Assembly: GCA_036172665.1 (NCBI GenBank)
Contig: CM069877.1
Coordinates: 17,819,001 to 17,883,000 of the forward strand
Direction of reading: 5' to 3'
Length of the DNA stretch: 64,000 nucleotides
DNA from: Prosopocoilus inquinatus
Taxonomy: Eukaryota; Arthropoda; Insecta; Coleoptera; Lucanidae
Shown here: positions 20,249 to 31,943 of the stretch, piece after piece
Numbering within the stretch: position 1 is the first letter of the stretch
Layout: each line of letters opens with the position of its first letter
Translations under genes and position numbers: made by a program
The notes under the pieces: model-generated
Told to the model about the DNA's origin: nothing
Databases searched by the model: none
What the model saw: only the letters and a program-made list of their open reading frames with translations

Positions 20249-20717
20249 CCAGTTTCGATAGTAGTGGATCTCTAGAATTCCATGGACAGCTGTTGGGGTA
20301 GCTCGAAAACTCCATTACAATCAAACTGACTCCTATCCAAATTTTCTGGAAATCGAATATGCATGTTGACAACAGTTTATGTTGCTTCTTCGCGGCATGG
20401 CGTTTCAGGTAACAAATTAGTTGCTTTTTGGCATTTCTGACTAAAGTAGTTTTCTGTCTGAATGTGAACATTATCAAAACGACTTATGTGAGCAGCATAC
20501 AATTGCTGCGTAGCTCATAATCAGTAGTTTTAAAGTGGACTGTATTCAAATACGTCGATTACATTCTATCGTATTTTCATTTCTAAAATTTAGCAAATCA
20601 TTAATTACATAACTGTGATTTTAGAAAAAATAAATAAAATAAATTGCAACGATATACATATATGCGATTTTCTCGTATATTTACAATTTGTTATGATATA
20701 TGAGATGTTGTTTAAAT
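20249..20717. other. Unassigned spacer
   Basis: A frame on the - strand (20477-20208) has mixed composition but ends inside the hAT-like element and shows no recognisable domain; it is not called. Confidence 0.4.
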
Positions 20718-20721
20718 ATAT

Positions 20722-21271
20722 TGTCACGCGTCGGTCGTCTCCAGCAAGTTACGAGCTGTCGGCGTCCAGATGCGGGGGTTCCGTAGCTTGGGGGTGAAAA
20801 GGGAGTAACAGGGAAACTGCAAACTAACTCATTAAAACAACAAGGATTACCTTTATTGTTTAAAGGTCAGAAATATATATAACTATATCCCACGACGACG
20901 ATCAGATTAACTGATATCTTTTACAAATTATGCCCATCTTTTATACTGTTAATGTACGTGATGTCATGACCAAATTCCGCAAAACTTTAATTGAACCCGT
21001 ACTTTGCTTGGTTGCTGAAAAGGTGATGTCAGGCTTTTCACGTTGTTTCCAATCGTCATTTCTATTAAGTCGTGAATTAATTGATTGTGTTTAAACACAT
21101 ACAATACCCGAGTTATTTGCGTATTTGCAACTTTGCGGATTCACGCTACAAGTTAATTGCCTGAATCGTTGCACCAGCAAACCGCTTATCAGCAAATAAC
21201 TCGTATTGCATTGGAAAAAATACATTTTAAACTAATTAAATACGATTTTCAAATTTTCCGTAATCGTGACA
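20722..21271 (-). mobile_element. Solo LTR, Ty3/Gypsy-like, 550 bp
   Basis: On the - strand it begins TGTCACGATTACG and ends GACGCGTGACA. The 4-bp duplication ATAT flanks it (20718-20721 and 21272-21275). The promoter is visible: TATAAAAG at 20938-20945 lies about 28 bp before an ATCAGTT initiator at 20909-20915, with AATAAAG at 20851-20857 downstream. No internal region or second LTR is present. Confidence 0.85.
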
Positions 21272-21292
21272 ATATGTATCTCATATTAAATA

Positions 21293-23051
21293 CAGGCAAA
21301 TTCAGGCAACCCATTCATTAAAAGTTTACGGACTTCTCCTTTGAATTTCTGTTTCATATTTTGCAGTTATAAGTTAACGATAACGATCTATCAAAATATA
21401 TTATTTTCTATTTTCGGACACTTCCGCTTATACCGGAAGTTGCTGTCAACTTTCTTATTTTAAATGGAATTTTTTAAAGCATTTTTGAAATCTTCATGAA
21501 ATTCTAAAAATATTTTGTGCAACATGTGATACAAGAAAAATTAGCCGTCTCTGAGGTATTTCCATTTTGTAAAAAACCTCGGACTTGCAGAACCCTGTTT
21601 ATGATACTGCCATCTTTGTACAACAAACACCACGGTGTCACTTTTTGGCCTGTAGTAGGATACAGTAACAATCTTTCAGATCATGTCCAGTTTTGCAATT
21701 GATTGTTTACAGGCTGGTTGAAAAGTAACTTCTATTCGAACTGATTTCAACTGTCGAAAAGTATTGTTTATAAATAGTGGGCTATGAGAACTATAGAAAT
21801 TATAATTTTTCAAATCATCCGTCTAGTAGGCATTAAAAAAATAATTTAATCGCTACGAAGAACCGAAAACTGGATATTCAAACACAGACATATTAAATGT
21901 ATTTGATGATAAAAAATCCACAATTCAAGAAGTTAATAAAAGAAATTTTATATCGAGGAAAATACGTTATTACTTAGATACAATAAAAATGTATTATTAA
22001 TAAATAATAGCTGAGAACAACTTAGAGCCAATATTATGACCAACCATTTGTGTATTATTTTTAATATTTTTGATTTATTTATTAGTTTTCATAAAATTTT
22101 GTATTGTAAGTGTAAATTTCTCTTTGTAGATGTGTAAAATATCATACCAAGAATTCTAATACATGCGGTATATGTAAATAAAAGGTTCAGATGATAGATA
22201 TGTATTTAAATATAATTTTTCGGTTTTTAAAATGAAATTGATTTTATATTCTGAAATTAATTAAAAAAACCTCAGTTTGTTAAATTTTCGTAGCGCACTA
22301 TTCAGAAATAATATTGAAAAGTGAAAAAATTTATGTATCAAAGAGAAAATCATGAATAGAAAGAGAAAGATAAGAGATACAGTTCGAAAGAACATTTAAT
22401 TCTGATTCTTATGGTATAAAAATATACTAGGCGTTCCATTTAAAAAACATGACTTTTCGACAGTTGAAATCAGTTCGAATAGAAGTTACTTTTCAACTTT
22501 TCATAGCACACTATTCAGGAGTGACTGAATCTTATGGTATAAAAATATCCTGGGTGTTCTATTAAAAAAAAAACATGAGTTTTCAACAGTTGAAATTAGT
22601 TTGAATAGAAGTTACTTTTCAACCAGCCCGTAAACACTTTTGTGTAAAATTAGGTATGACCTGAAAGCTTATGAGTATGGCCTACTACAGGCCAAAAATT
22701 GAAATTATGGCTTTTGTTACACAAAGATGGCAGCATCATAAACAAGGTACTGCAACTTTGAACTTTTTTTTTTTTAATGGAAATACCTCTTAAACGGCTA
22801 ATTTTTCTTGTATCACATGTTACATAAAACATTCTTAGAATTTCATGGAAATTTCAAAAATGCAATTAAAAATGGGGTATTCCATTTAAAATAAGAAAGT
22901 TGACAGCAACTTCCGGCACAAGCGGAAGGGCCCGAAAGTTGGAGACATTATATTTTAATAGATCATTATCCCTAAATTATAACAAAATATGAAATAGAAA
23001 TGGGAAGGAAGTCCGTAAAGTTTTAATAAATGAGTTGCTTGAATCTCTCTG
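21293..23051. mobile_element. Long inverted-repeat MITE, family C (1.76 kb)
   Basis: The left end reads CAGGCAAATTCAGGCAACCC and the right end GAGTTGCTTGAATCTCTCTG, flanked by TA (21291-21292 and 23052-23053). The arms are roughly 480 bp and share TTCCGG and AACTTTCTTATTTTAAATGG modules with families B and F. Near the right arm a segment of about 125 bp is duplicated in tandem (CTTATGGTATAAAAATAT at about 22408 and 22530). No coding frame is recognised. Confidence 0.75.
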
Positions 23052-23053
23052 TA

Positions 23054-25790
23054 TATGAGGCCTGGCAACCCTTTACAGAGCAACTACTCTGCAGCCTACA
23101 CATACCCGAATAAAAACTGTGATATTCGTTGTCAATCCGTTATGTCTCCATGTAACGCACAAGCATTTAATCAATAAGTTCTCGCCACTAATTTTCTGCT
23201 TAGCCGGAATATATACCGTCAAAATCCTTGTCGGGCAATGCAAATCGATCATAACTTCTCAGAGTTGCCTGTATACGTTCCCTTAAAAGAAAAAGGTTAG
23301 TTTACGTCCAACACGTGCAATAAAAATGTTACCTGTCTGTTACCTCTCTTGTGCCCTTTCTACTTCGTCCATAACGCCTTCAAATATTTTACCTTTCAAA
23401 TCCATGATAAATTTTAAACTTCATAGACATAGCAATAACTGATACGTATCAAGTCCATATCAATCAGCCCGAGTATATATCCCGTTCAGTTGCCACAACG
23501 TGTACGTTATGTGAAGGATGGACGTTATTTTGTGACTCGATATAATTTCGAAGTACGTATCCCTTTCACAACAGTTAACGCTTAACGTGGATGTTATTCT
23601 CAGACGTTAAAGGATGTCTTAACGTTTACAAATAGCGGCATCCATTTAGGTGCCGCTGAATAACAACGTGTAAGTTTAAAATTAATTTACAGAAAAACAA
23701 TACTCAAATGGAAGTCACATTAAATTTATTGTTATTAGAATTATCGATTCATGTAGAGAAAACGTAATTAAGAGAAGTATTTTTAATAAATTATGCAATT
23801 ATAATTGTTATTTAATAAGTGCAGAGGCGAATTTATGCGTTTTAAGATCAAATTTTTTACAAAACTATTTGTTGAAAATGATCAAGTCATTAATTAATAC
23901 GGAAACTGCGGAAAAATGATGAATCAGTACTAAACTGCATTAAAAATTAATTTCCTAAAAAAATGTTTGTTCGATGCACTGGATGTAATTAAAATCTAAT
24001 CTAATATTTGAGTAATCTCAATAACATTTTGTTTAAACAGATGGTTGCTATAGTAAATTGTAAATATTTTTTCTGAGTGTGTTCAAGTTGCCGCATTCAC
24101 CATAAACTTGTCAAAATAGCAAATAGGAAACCGTGAAATAAAACTCATCTCATAAGAAATTAGGTACAGGTTTATTGAGGTTAGTTTAAACTGGTTTTAT
24201 TCTTCCAGCATATAATACCTTATTTTCTGTCACAAAGTTCAACTAATTCGGTTGTTTTTGATAATATTTTCCGTTGCCCCGTTTCTAGCAATGAAATGTT
24301 ATTCCTCATTAATGAACTTAAAAGTACGACGTATAACAACACTTACATGACATCACAGAACTTACTTGCCTGTTATTTACAACGCATGCGCAGAACACCG
24401 TGTTTTATCTCTTTCTTTTTAACATGCAAGTATTCATATAAGTCCATCTTTTATTGTTTACCCCTAAAACTTGATTCTAAATAACGTCTTTAAACTTAAC
24501 ACGTATGATAACTACAGCATCGAGGAAAATAGCCCGTCCAGTCTCCCAGATGCCGATTACGCATCGTAAAACCCCCGGTGTAGCGATTGCCCGGCTTAAC
24601 AGAGAAGCGCGTTGTTGAGTATTCTCAGGTATTCGAAATTCGAATAAGGAAAAAAATACTAAAATTTCTCAACTATTAATTGTTATTAAAATTAATTATT
24701 AAATAACGTTCCAAATGTTCGTTCGTTTCGATTTGCCGTAAGAATGTCTTGTTTTTTAAAGCGAGAAAATGATCACTCAACATAAAGTTGTGAGAGACGC
24801 TTTCTCTAGGTAAATTTTGAACTCTTCAATATTTACGAAGAGAGTGAGCAAGCAAATAAATGTCGAATCGTCAAAATCAAAATTAAGGAGACGCAGAATT
24901 CGATCGTAGAATCCCCGTGCCTATCGGAAATGCAGCGAAAAATCGAACCCCGCCGCGCGCGGAATAAACGCCTCTGAGTTTGGACCCTCAGATTCGAGGC
25001 CTTAATGATAACAGAACGATTTTTTAGAGGATACGTACTTGAAAATATAACGTTTCTGTTATCCTGCTGTTAACTTTAACATAACATGTAAACGTTATGT
25101 TTAGTGTTCAGATACATACTCGGGCTGATTGTTACAAAATAGACCCAACTGACAGATTTACTGTGGGCTGTGTCCCAAGTATGCGTCGTTAAAATGGGCG
25201 TCACGCAGTGGACTCTCCGTGTTCTTCGTTTATCAGGAGCGAAACATCTCGGCAGCCCATGAGGTGTGCTGCGGACTCTGCGGAGTTCACAGCGAACACA
25301 TATATCAACTGACTCGCAAACTAGGCCGGAACGATAAATATAACGGTTGGGCAATACGAAACGTTTTTACGTCCGTTTTATTAGCTTATACTACAGATCA
25401 ATTAAGATATGCGGCGGCCGAGGACTTGACGGCAGATCGCTTCGGGGGAAAACGCAGATAAGAAAAAGGGTTTCTAGAAAAAAAAAAAAGAATGCAGAGA
25501 TCGCAGCCGTGCTCAGAATAATCTGTGTCAAGAATGAGCCGTTTACTGGAGAATGAAGTCTTCTAACACAAGTGAAAGTGATGATGATGATGATCCTCAC
25601 ATCGGCGAAGGTTAATTATTAGTGTCGATTCAACACGATTTTCTACAAGCAAGAAATCTTCATCTACGCTGCGCTTACAGTACGTGATCAAAAAAAAATG
25701 TACGCTGATGTCATCAGGTTAAAAATGTCGGAAGGCAAAACAGAATTTTATTGCAGCCGAATCTTCAATTCCTTTAAAATATTACACTTA
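23054..25790. other. Unassigned region with GC-richer patches
   Basis: No gene could be assigned. Patches near 24510-24610, 24890-25000 and 25140-25600 are richer in G and C than the rest and contain short open frames on both strands, but none shows a domain, a supported start or splice partners. They may be old exons, untranslated exons or regulatory DNA. Confidence 0.35.
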
Positions 25791-25792
25791 TA

Positions 25793-27073
25793 CATAGGCT
25801 GCTGGAAAAGTTTCTGGAAAAGGTATGGAAAAACGCATATGAAATTTGGTAAACGGTATTATTGTTTTTCGAAGTATTCGCCTTTGACGTCAATACACTT
25901 TTGCATACGCTCGAACCAATTCCTAAAGCACGTTTTCCATTCTAAAGATGGTACTTCAGAAACCAGTGTCCGGAATGTTTCAACCGCTGCTTCAGCCGAC
26001 GAAAATCGCTCACCACGCATTTTATTTCTGATATTTGGGAACAAAAAGAAATCATTAGGTGATAAATCAGGTGAATATGGACAATGAATCATTAATTCAA
26101 CATTTTTGTTGAACAAAAAATCAACTGTTTGACGGGCTGAGTGAGAGCTGGTGTTGTCATGATGGAGAATAATTCGTCGATTTCGATTGTTTCTTCTTAT
26201 TTGATCAATGACTTCCGGCAAACAAATTGTAGTATACTAATCAGCATTCACGGTTTTTCGCTCCTCTGAAGCCACGGTTGCTACATGTCCAGTTAAACCA
26301 AAGACACAAGCAATCATTTGCTTCGCAACACTGCGTCAACGGACAACTTTTGTTGGTTTTGGTTCATTTTGAAATACCTAAACGGTAGATTGTTGTTTAC
26401 TTTCTGGCTCGTACGAATAGATCCACGTTTCGTCACCAGTAACGATGTTATAAACTACATTTGAACGACCTCCATTGAATTTCTTGAGCATTTCTTCGCA
26501 TCATTTGACACGACCTTGCGCTTGCGCTTCTGTTAAATTGTGTGGGATCCAACGACTGCAAAGCTTTAGTACGTTCAAATAATCACGCAAAATCTGGTGT
26601 ATTGCTTTCATGTCAATGCGTAAGGATGCTTGAATCTCACGATATGTCATATGTCGATCTCGCTCAAGCATTTCACGCACAGCATCTACGTTAGTGGCAA
26701 GAACAGATGTTGATGGATGACCTTCACGAAATTCGTCACTGAGACAGCTGGAATTCGGCTAACCAATTATAAACACTGCTCTTTGATGGTGCTTCATCTC
26801 CAAAAGCCAAATGAAGCCGATCGAGGCATTGTTTCGGCGTTAGACCACATTTGAAATCGTAAAAAATCATGGCTCGAAAATTTTCACGCGAGATCTCCTT
26901 GTTTACACAAAATTACTTTTTCTCAAATGCTGTACAAACAAAACTAGTTCACTTGGATAGGAACTGTCAATAGAATTATAGGCGAAAAACGTCAAATTTT
27001 TCAAATGTGACAGTTGATAAACGCTAACAATTCTAGACCTACTAGATTCCAGAAAATTTTCCAGCAGCCCATG
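25793..27073 (-). mobile_element. mariner element, full length but inactive
   Basis: The inverted tips CATAGGCTGCTGGAAAAG and (from the right) CATGGGCTGCTGGAAAAT lie 1281 bp apart, the normal mariner length, with TA duplications at 25791-25792 and 27074-27075. The transposase runs on the - strand but is broken by stops and shifts. Confidence 0.9.
25859..26890 (-). pseudogene. mariner transposase, broken
   Basis: The N-terminal helix-turn-helix region is readable near 26880 (FYDFKCGLTPKQCLDRLHLA and FGDEAPSKSSVYNW). Stops then interrupt the middle, where the first catalytic Asp should be. The last 120 residues are open (26221-25859): ILHHDNTSSHSA holds the second catalytic Asp and YSPDLSPNDFFLFPN holds the third, giving the D34D spacing of mariners. 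The enzyme cuts and pastes the element at TA; this copy cannot be active. Confidence 0.9.
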
Positions 27074-27075
27074 TA

Positions 27076-28214
27076 TGTAGAGTTAAAGAAAATCTACAAG
27101 ACAAGGTTTCAGAACCAAAAAATAAAATTCCAAGAGCTCTTGATAGTGCAAAATCAAAATCAGATAACACCGTCACTGTAATTTTTCACTGATTGTGAGT
27201 TACTAGATTAGAAGAAATGAAACAAATAGCTATTTCTCAAACAATGCGGAGCTAGAAGAGCTGACGAATTTGACAGATTGTTTCCGAACCCTCTCAAGGA
27301 AGATAAACGTCAATCAAATCTAGAGACCCTATATTATAACATGGGTCCGCAATGAAAACGCCATTAACTTTGTTTATCTCATCATCGTGCATCCTACGAC
27401 ATTTGTAGCGTGTAATTACATGTAATTAACTCGATTTATTCGAAGGAATTAATCGCTGTACGATGCTATTACAGAACGTTGATTTATGATGCCTTCGCGG
27501 ACATACCGTTCGCAAGAAGTTGATTTTGCAAAAATGTTTGAGCTCGGAGGTTTCCTTTTTGGCTTTTAACAACCAAATACCTTAGAGCATCCATTAGCAA
27601 AACATTCAGTATTTCATAAGCGGCGCGTTAATTTTAACGAGCGGCGGTGGCGTTGCCATTAAAGGATAATTGGCGGAAATAAAGTCACAAAAGTCGCCGG
27701 CGAATATAGTATTAACAAGGAGGGGTGCGAGAAGGATGGGCAATTTGATTTGATACGAGAGATGTGCCGCTTTTAACTGCATATCGAGACGTCGCGGAAT
27801 TTCGCATGAAATACCTGAGCGGTCCGGGACTCTCATGCCTTAAATCAAACATGTCGTGGAACACCAGGCCGAGCATTTCATCAAACGTCCCATTAAATTT
27901 CACGTAAATTTTCACTAGATTACAGATAGTGAAATAATGTTGCTATACTATTCAATCGGATAGACAAACTCAACAACTTTTCGAGAAATTCGTCAAAATC
28001 ACGTTTTCTTCTACGAAACACCCCCATTCTTATTGCATTTTTGAATTCGCGAGCAAACTCTACTCTGAACTTGGTGAATTCAGGTCAGAAACCAATCGCG
28101 TTAGACTCACGAATTCAGAATAAAATCAACTCACTATTATGAAAATGTAAAAATAAAACTCAGGATACATTAAAACAATGTAATAATAAAATAGAATATG
28201 AAAATGTAATAATA
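27076..28214. other. Unassigned region
   Basis: No gene is recognised. A GC-richer patch at 27600-27840 contains short palindromic GCGGCG/GCCGGCG words, but no coding frame is supported. Confidence 0.35.
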
Positions 28215-28216
28215 TA

Positions 28217-28567
28217 CAGGATGTGTCATATGAAATAAACTATTTTATTGAGCAACCCTAAAAAATGAGAAATTTAAGTCATTTCCTGCATATGAGTCCA
28301 TTTCAGAAAGAAGTGCTAAGTACCCAGAGCATAGTTGTTCGTTCGAGAAATTCATTCATTTTATGGAATACTCTATAATATTATTGCAAATTTGAATTCG
28401 CGAGTAAACTCTAGCCTGATTTCACATGTGGCACCGAGGGTCTGTCACCACCCGTTCTCGAGTTTTATGTGATGACCTTGAAGAATCCCGGTAGAGAACT
28501 AATCGCGCTAGACCCATGGTGGTTCAGGCTAGATTTACTCACGAATTCAAATTTGCCATAATATACT
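28217..28567 (+). mobile_element. Dispersed MITE family D, copy 1
   Basis: It starts CAGGATGTGTCATATGAAAT. The same sequence occurs in reverse at 60240-60612, ending TTATATGACACACCCTG. Both copies carry AAGAAGTGCTAAGTACCC-like and TTCAGGCTAGA...ATTCAAATTTG segments. TIR of the right end was not resolved. Confidence 0.55.
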
Positions 28568-28639
28568 GAGTGCTTCCTAAAAATTCAAACTTTCGTTCTT
28601 AAATTGGTAATGCGACGTTTAATATTTTTTTCTGAACAT

Positions 28640-29490
28640 GAAATTCACTGAAAAAACTTGCATGAAATCTGTAAGCTCGAAATTTAGCGGTTCACGACAA
28701 GTGATAAGAGGGCGTTGGTTAAAGTTGTTAGAGCTGGATTGTGCCTTAGAAGGTTGCCTTGATCCAGAGGGGAGGATTTGGGTACGTAACTCGTTACGTC
28801 ACGTCACGTTACGTGATAAATTCCACTGAGAATATTAATCAGATTTTTTTCATTATACGATCAATAAGACCATAGAATTGATTCCATTTTTAGGAAATTA
28901 GATAAAGTTTTAGGAGATAGATTCAAGCTCACTCTACTTACTTCACTGTAACAGATAGAAGTTTCATGTGACGTCACGAGTTACTTTTGTGGAGAGGTAA
29001 GGATCAAACTACATATTTAAATGGGAACCAGGCAACCTGCTAGCTGCAATATCAGTTTTACCAAACTTGTACGTTGGTCAAGGTTGGTAGAGCTAGAGTG
29101 TGCATTAAAAGGTTGCCTTAATCCAGGGGGGAGGGTTTGGGTACGTAACTCGTTACATCACATCACATCACGTGATGAATTCCACTGGGCACGCCAATGA
29201 CCTTTTTGCATTATTTGATCAATAAGTGTTTTCGTTTTAAACTGATCTGATCCCAAGAGATACTACGTCGACACGAAAATGATATGCAAATATATTATTA
29301 AACTCCTAACATCAAACACCTAACTGATCGAAACTGATCCTATAATTTCTAGGTGCTTCAGTGGCAAGGGAAAGGTAGACTAGCGCAGCTAAGGATCAGT
29401 TCGCTTTAAACGAAAAGACTCTACGGATAAAACTACACATTTAAATGGGAACGAGGCAATCTACTAGATATAAAATCAGTTTCACCAACC
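28640..29490. repeat. Two-unit direct duplication
   Basis: The block around GGTTGCCTTGATCCAGAGG, followed by GGTACGTAACTCGTTAC (28751-28795), recurs with changes at 29111-29155. The block AAACTACATATTTAAATGGG (29007) recurs at 29430. The interval differs (about 360 and 423 bp) because extra sequence lies in the second unit. No protein is recognised. Confidence 0.6.
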
Positions 29491-29612
29491 TTGGGAGTGG
29501 GCCATGGTGTTATTTACAACCAGCGCCATCTATGAGCAGAAAGTTAAAACACACGCGAGAAAGTCGACAGCGCTATCTACGTTAATAAAATACAAAAAGA
29601 GACGGCACGGCG

Positions 29613-30792
29613 CACAGTGGGCGAAATCTAGGAATTAGCTGGACAAAAATGTAAAAAGGCCTTTATCGCAACTTTTTTTTGGGGGTTAAAATTGATGAAA
29701 ATCAATGGATAGTATATTCAGTTATATAATTCACTCAAAGTATGCCAGATCATCTGTTAAAGCGGTAATGGCCGAATGCGGGAATCTAAACAGTGCGTCA
29801 ATATACGTAGCTAAAACTTCTCCTTTCTCAATTAATAAGTAATTTTAACACAGGAAAAGTACATGTGCTATAGAATTATGATTTTGGTATAACAATTTTC
29901 GTTATAAACGGTTAATATTTGATTTAGACTGTTACAAAAAATTGTGTTTATGTCGGACTTTGAACGAATCATCATAACTTTTTTATGTTTGAAAGTGTCT
30001 TTAAAAAAATGGTAAGAAATGGTATTCCTGAAACTTTTTCCACTTATTCAGGAAGTAACAAGGTTTTGATTTCTTGCAGAAACATTTGCCTTTTTGCCCC
30101 ATTCTGAAAATTATAGCTGTCTAGATTTCGCAACATATTTTCTTATTTCTAAGAGTAATGTACTGTTTTATTTCAAAGCAGAGAAAATATTGTGAAATCG
30201 AGACGGATATAATTTTAAAATGACACAAAAAAAACAAAGAAATGCAAACAGAAGTGTATTATTCTGTTTGAAATCAGAAAAAATATTGTCCAATTTAGAT
30301 GGCTATAATTTAAAAAAATGGCACAAAAATGCAAATGTTTCTGCAAAAAATCAAAACTCTATTACTTCCTCAATAAGTGGAAAAAGTTTCAAGAATTCCA
30401 ATTTTTACTATTTTTTTGGACACTTTCAAACATGCAAAAGTTATGGTGATTCGTTCAAAGTTCGCCAAAAACACAATTTTATAACAGTAAATAATAAATA
30501 AAATACTAACTATTTATAATGAAAAATCATAATTTTCTAGCACATGCACTTTTCCTGTGTTTACTTATTAAGTGAACAAGGAGAAGTTTTAGCTACGTAT
30601 ATTGACGCGCTGTTTAAAATCCAGCGTTCGGCCATTACCGCTTTAACAGATGAAGTACGTTGTTTTCATGGCATACTTTGAGTTTATATAACAGAACATA
30701 CTGTCCATTGATTTTCATCAACATAAACAAAAAAAATGTTGAGGGCCATTTTATATTTTTGTCCAGTTAATTCCTTGATTTCGCCCACTGTG
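29613..30792. mobile_element. Transib-like element T1 with RSS-like ends
   Basis: The 1180-bp element has exact CACAGTG tips at both ends and a 5-bp GC-rich duplication, CGGCG (29608-29612 and 30793-30797). Reading inward from each end, CACAGTG is followed by a 23-bp spacer and then ACAAAAATG (left) or ACAAAAATA (right). This has the layout of a RAG 23-RSS (heptamer, 23-bp spacer, A-rich nonamer). Established knowledge: Transib transposons carry CACWRTG tips and make 5-bp GC-rich duplications, and are the source of RAG1. The arms are inverted over about 530 bp. No transposase is encoded. Confidence 0.8.
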
Positions 30793-31459
30793 CGGCGATC
30801 AGAATTACTTTTTACTAGAGTTCCTGCATACAGGGTGCTGCGTGTTTAAACGCAACATAGGAAATCCCTTATTCTTTTACAGCAAAATTCCATTTAGTTT
30901 TTTTTAAGTACTCTTCAAGATGAATCTATCTGTGAAGTTTGAGAATTTTCCATTCGCTCAGTTTCAAGATATTTAAAAAAGATCAGTAACGAACAGTGTT
31001 GTTAAAGATACATTTCTAATAGTATCTAGATACAGATGCAAATACTTTCACAAATATGTATCTAGATGCAGATACATATACTTTTTCCGGAAAATATCTA
31101 GATATAGATACAGATACAAAAAGAAGTATCTGCAGTTTATCAAGATATTTGCTGGTGTAAAATTCAATAACCTATGCAGTAGTGGAGGTACGGTATTATT
31201 TGCGATCCAAATCGACTTTTGTGAAAATTGACGAAGTTTTCGTATGAATATGTGAATAATGTACGCACTAAAATCTGTGATAATTTTCACAATTTTTTTC
31301 AGCAGTATGTCTTTTTAAATAGAAAATTTATCTTTGTAATTAAGTTGATCTATAAGCTGATATGTAATTACCTGGTTTTGTATGAAACCAAGTCAAGTCA
31401 ACATAAAATATAAAAATTTTGTGCAAATCGTTTTTAATTGCAGTGAGAACCTCGAGCAG

Positions 31460-31506
31460 CCTCTGGACAACTGTTTCAGCCCTGCTTGGGGCTTCTTCAG
31501 CAGAAA
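31460..31506 (-). ncRNA. Hammerhead ribozyme, family Q, intact core
   Basis: On the - strand: helix I TTTCTG with CAGAGG (four Watson-Crick pairs, two wobbles); core CTGAAGA (fits CUGANGA); helix II AGCCC / GGGCT with loop CAAGCA; core GAAA; helix III ACA / TGT with a two-base turn; then C, the predicted cleavage base after GTC. All core positions of a hammerhead are present. The very short helix III is as described for Penelope-like elements. Confidence 0.7.
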
Positions 31507-31896
31507 CGTAGCTGGACATTCGCACTGCAGACCAAAAACGACTTGCCCAATTTATTCGCAAATGCGATGTAAGAATGATGAACATATAAAATAGCGACAT
31601 CTTACTATCGCTTTTTGACCTAACATTGCAGTAGGATAGACAAATTGAAGCGGGATTTGCTCCTAATGAGTCCCCCATGCAAGGCGGCCATGCTTGCTGT
31701 CAAAGCATAATGAAAGATTTTAGAAAAATTTTGTGCAAATCGTTTTTGATTGCTTCAATTTGTCTATCCTACTGCAATGTTAGGTCAAAAAGCGATAGTA
31801 AGATGTCGCTATTTTATATGTTCATCATTCTTACATCGCATTTCCGAATAAATTGGGCAAGCCGTTTTTGGTCTGCTGTGCGAATGTCGAGCTACG

Positions 31897-31943
31897 TTTC
31901 TGCTGAAAAAGCCCCAAGCAGGGCTGAAACAGCTGTCCAGAGG
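31897..31943 (+). ncRNA. Hammerhead motif, family Q, with mutated core
   Basis: Same helices as the inverted copy (TTTCTG / CAGAGG, AGCCC / GGGCT, GAAA), but the core reads CTGAAAA: the conserved G (position 8 in hammerhead numbering) is A. Helix III is ACAG / CTGT with no loop. The G8 change is expected to abolish cleavage. Confidence 0.6.
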
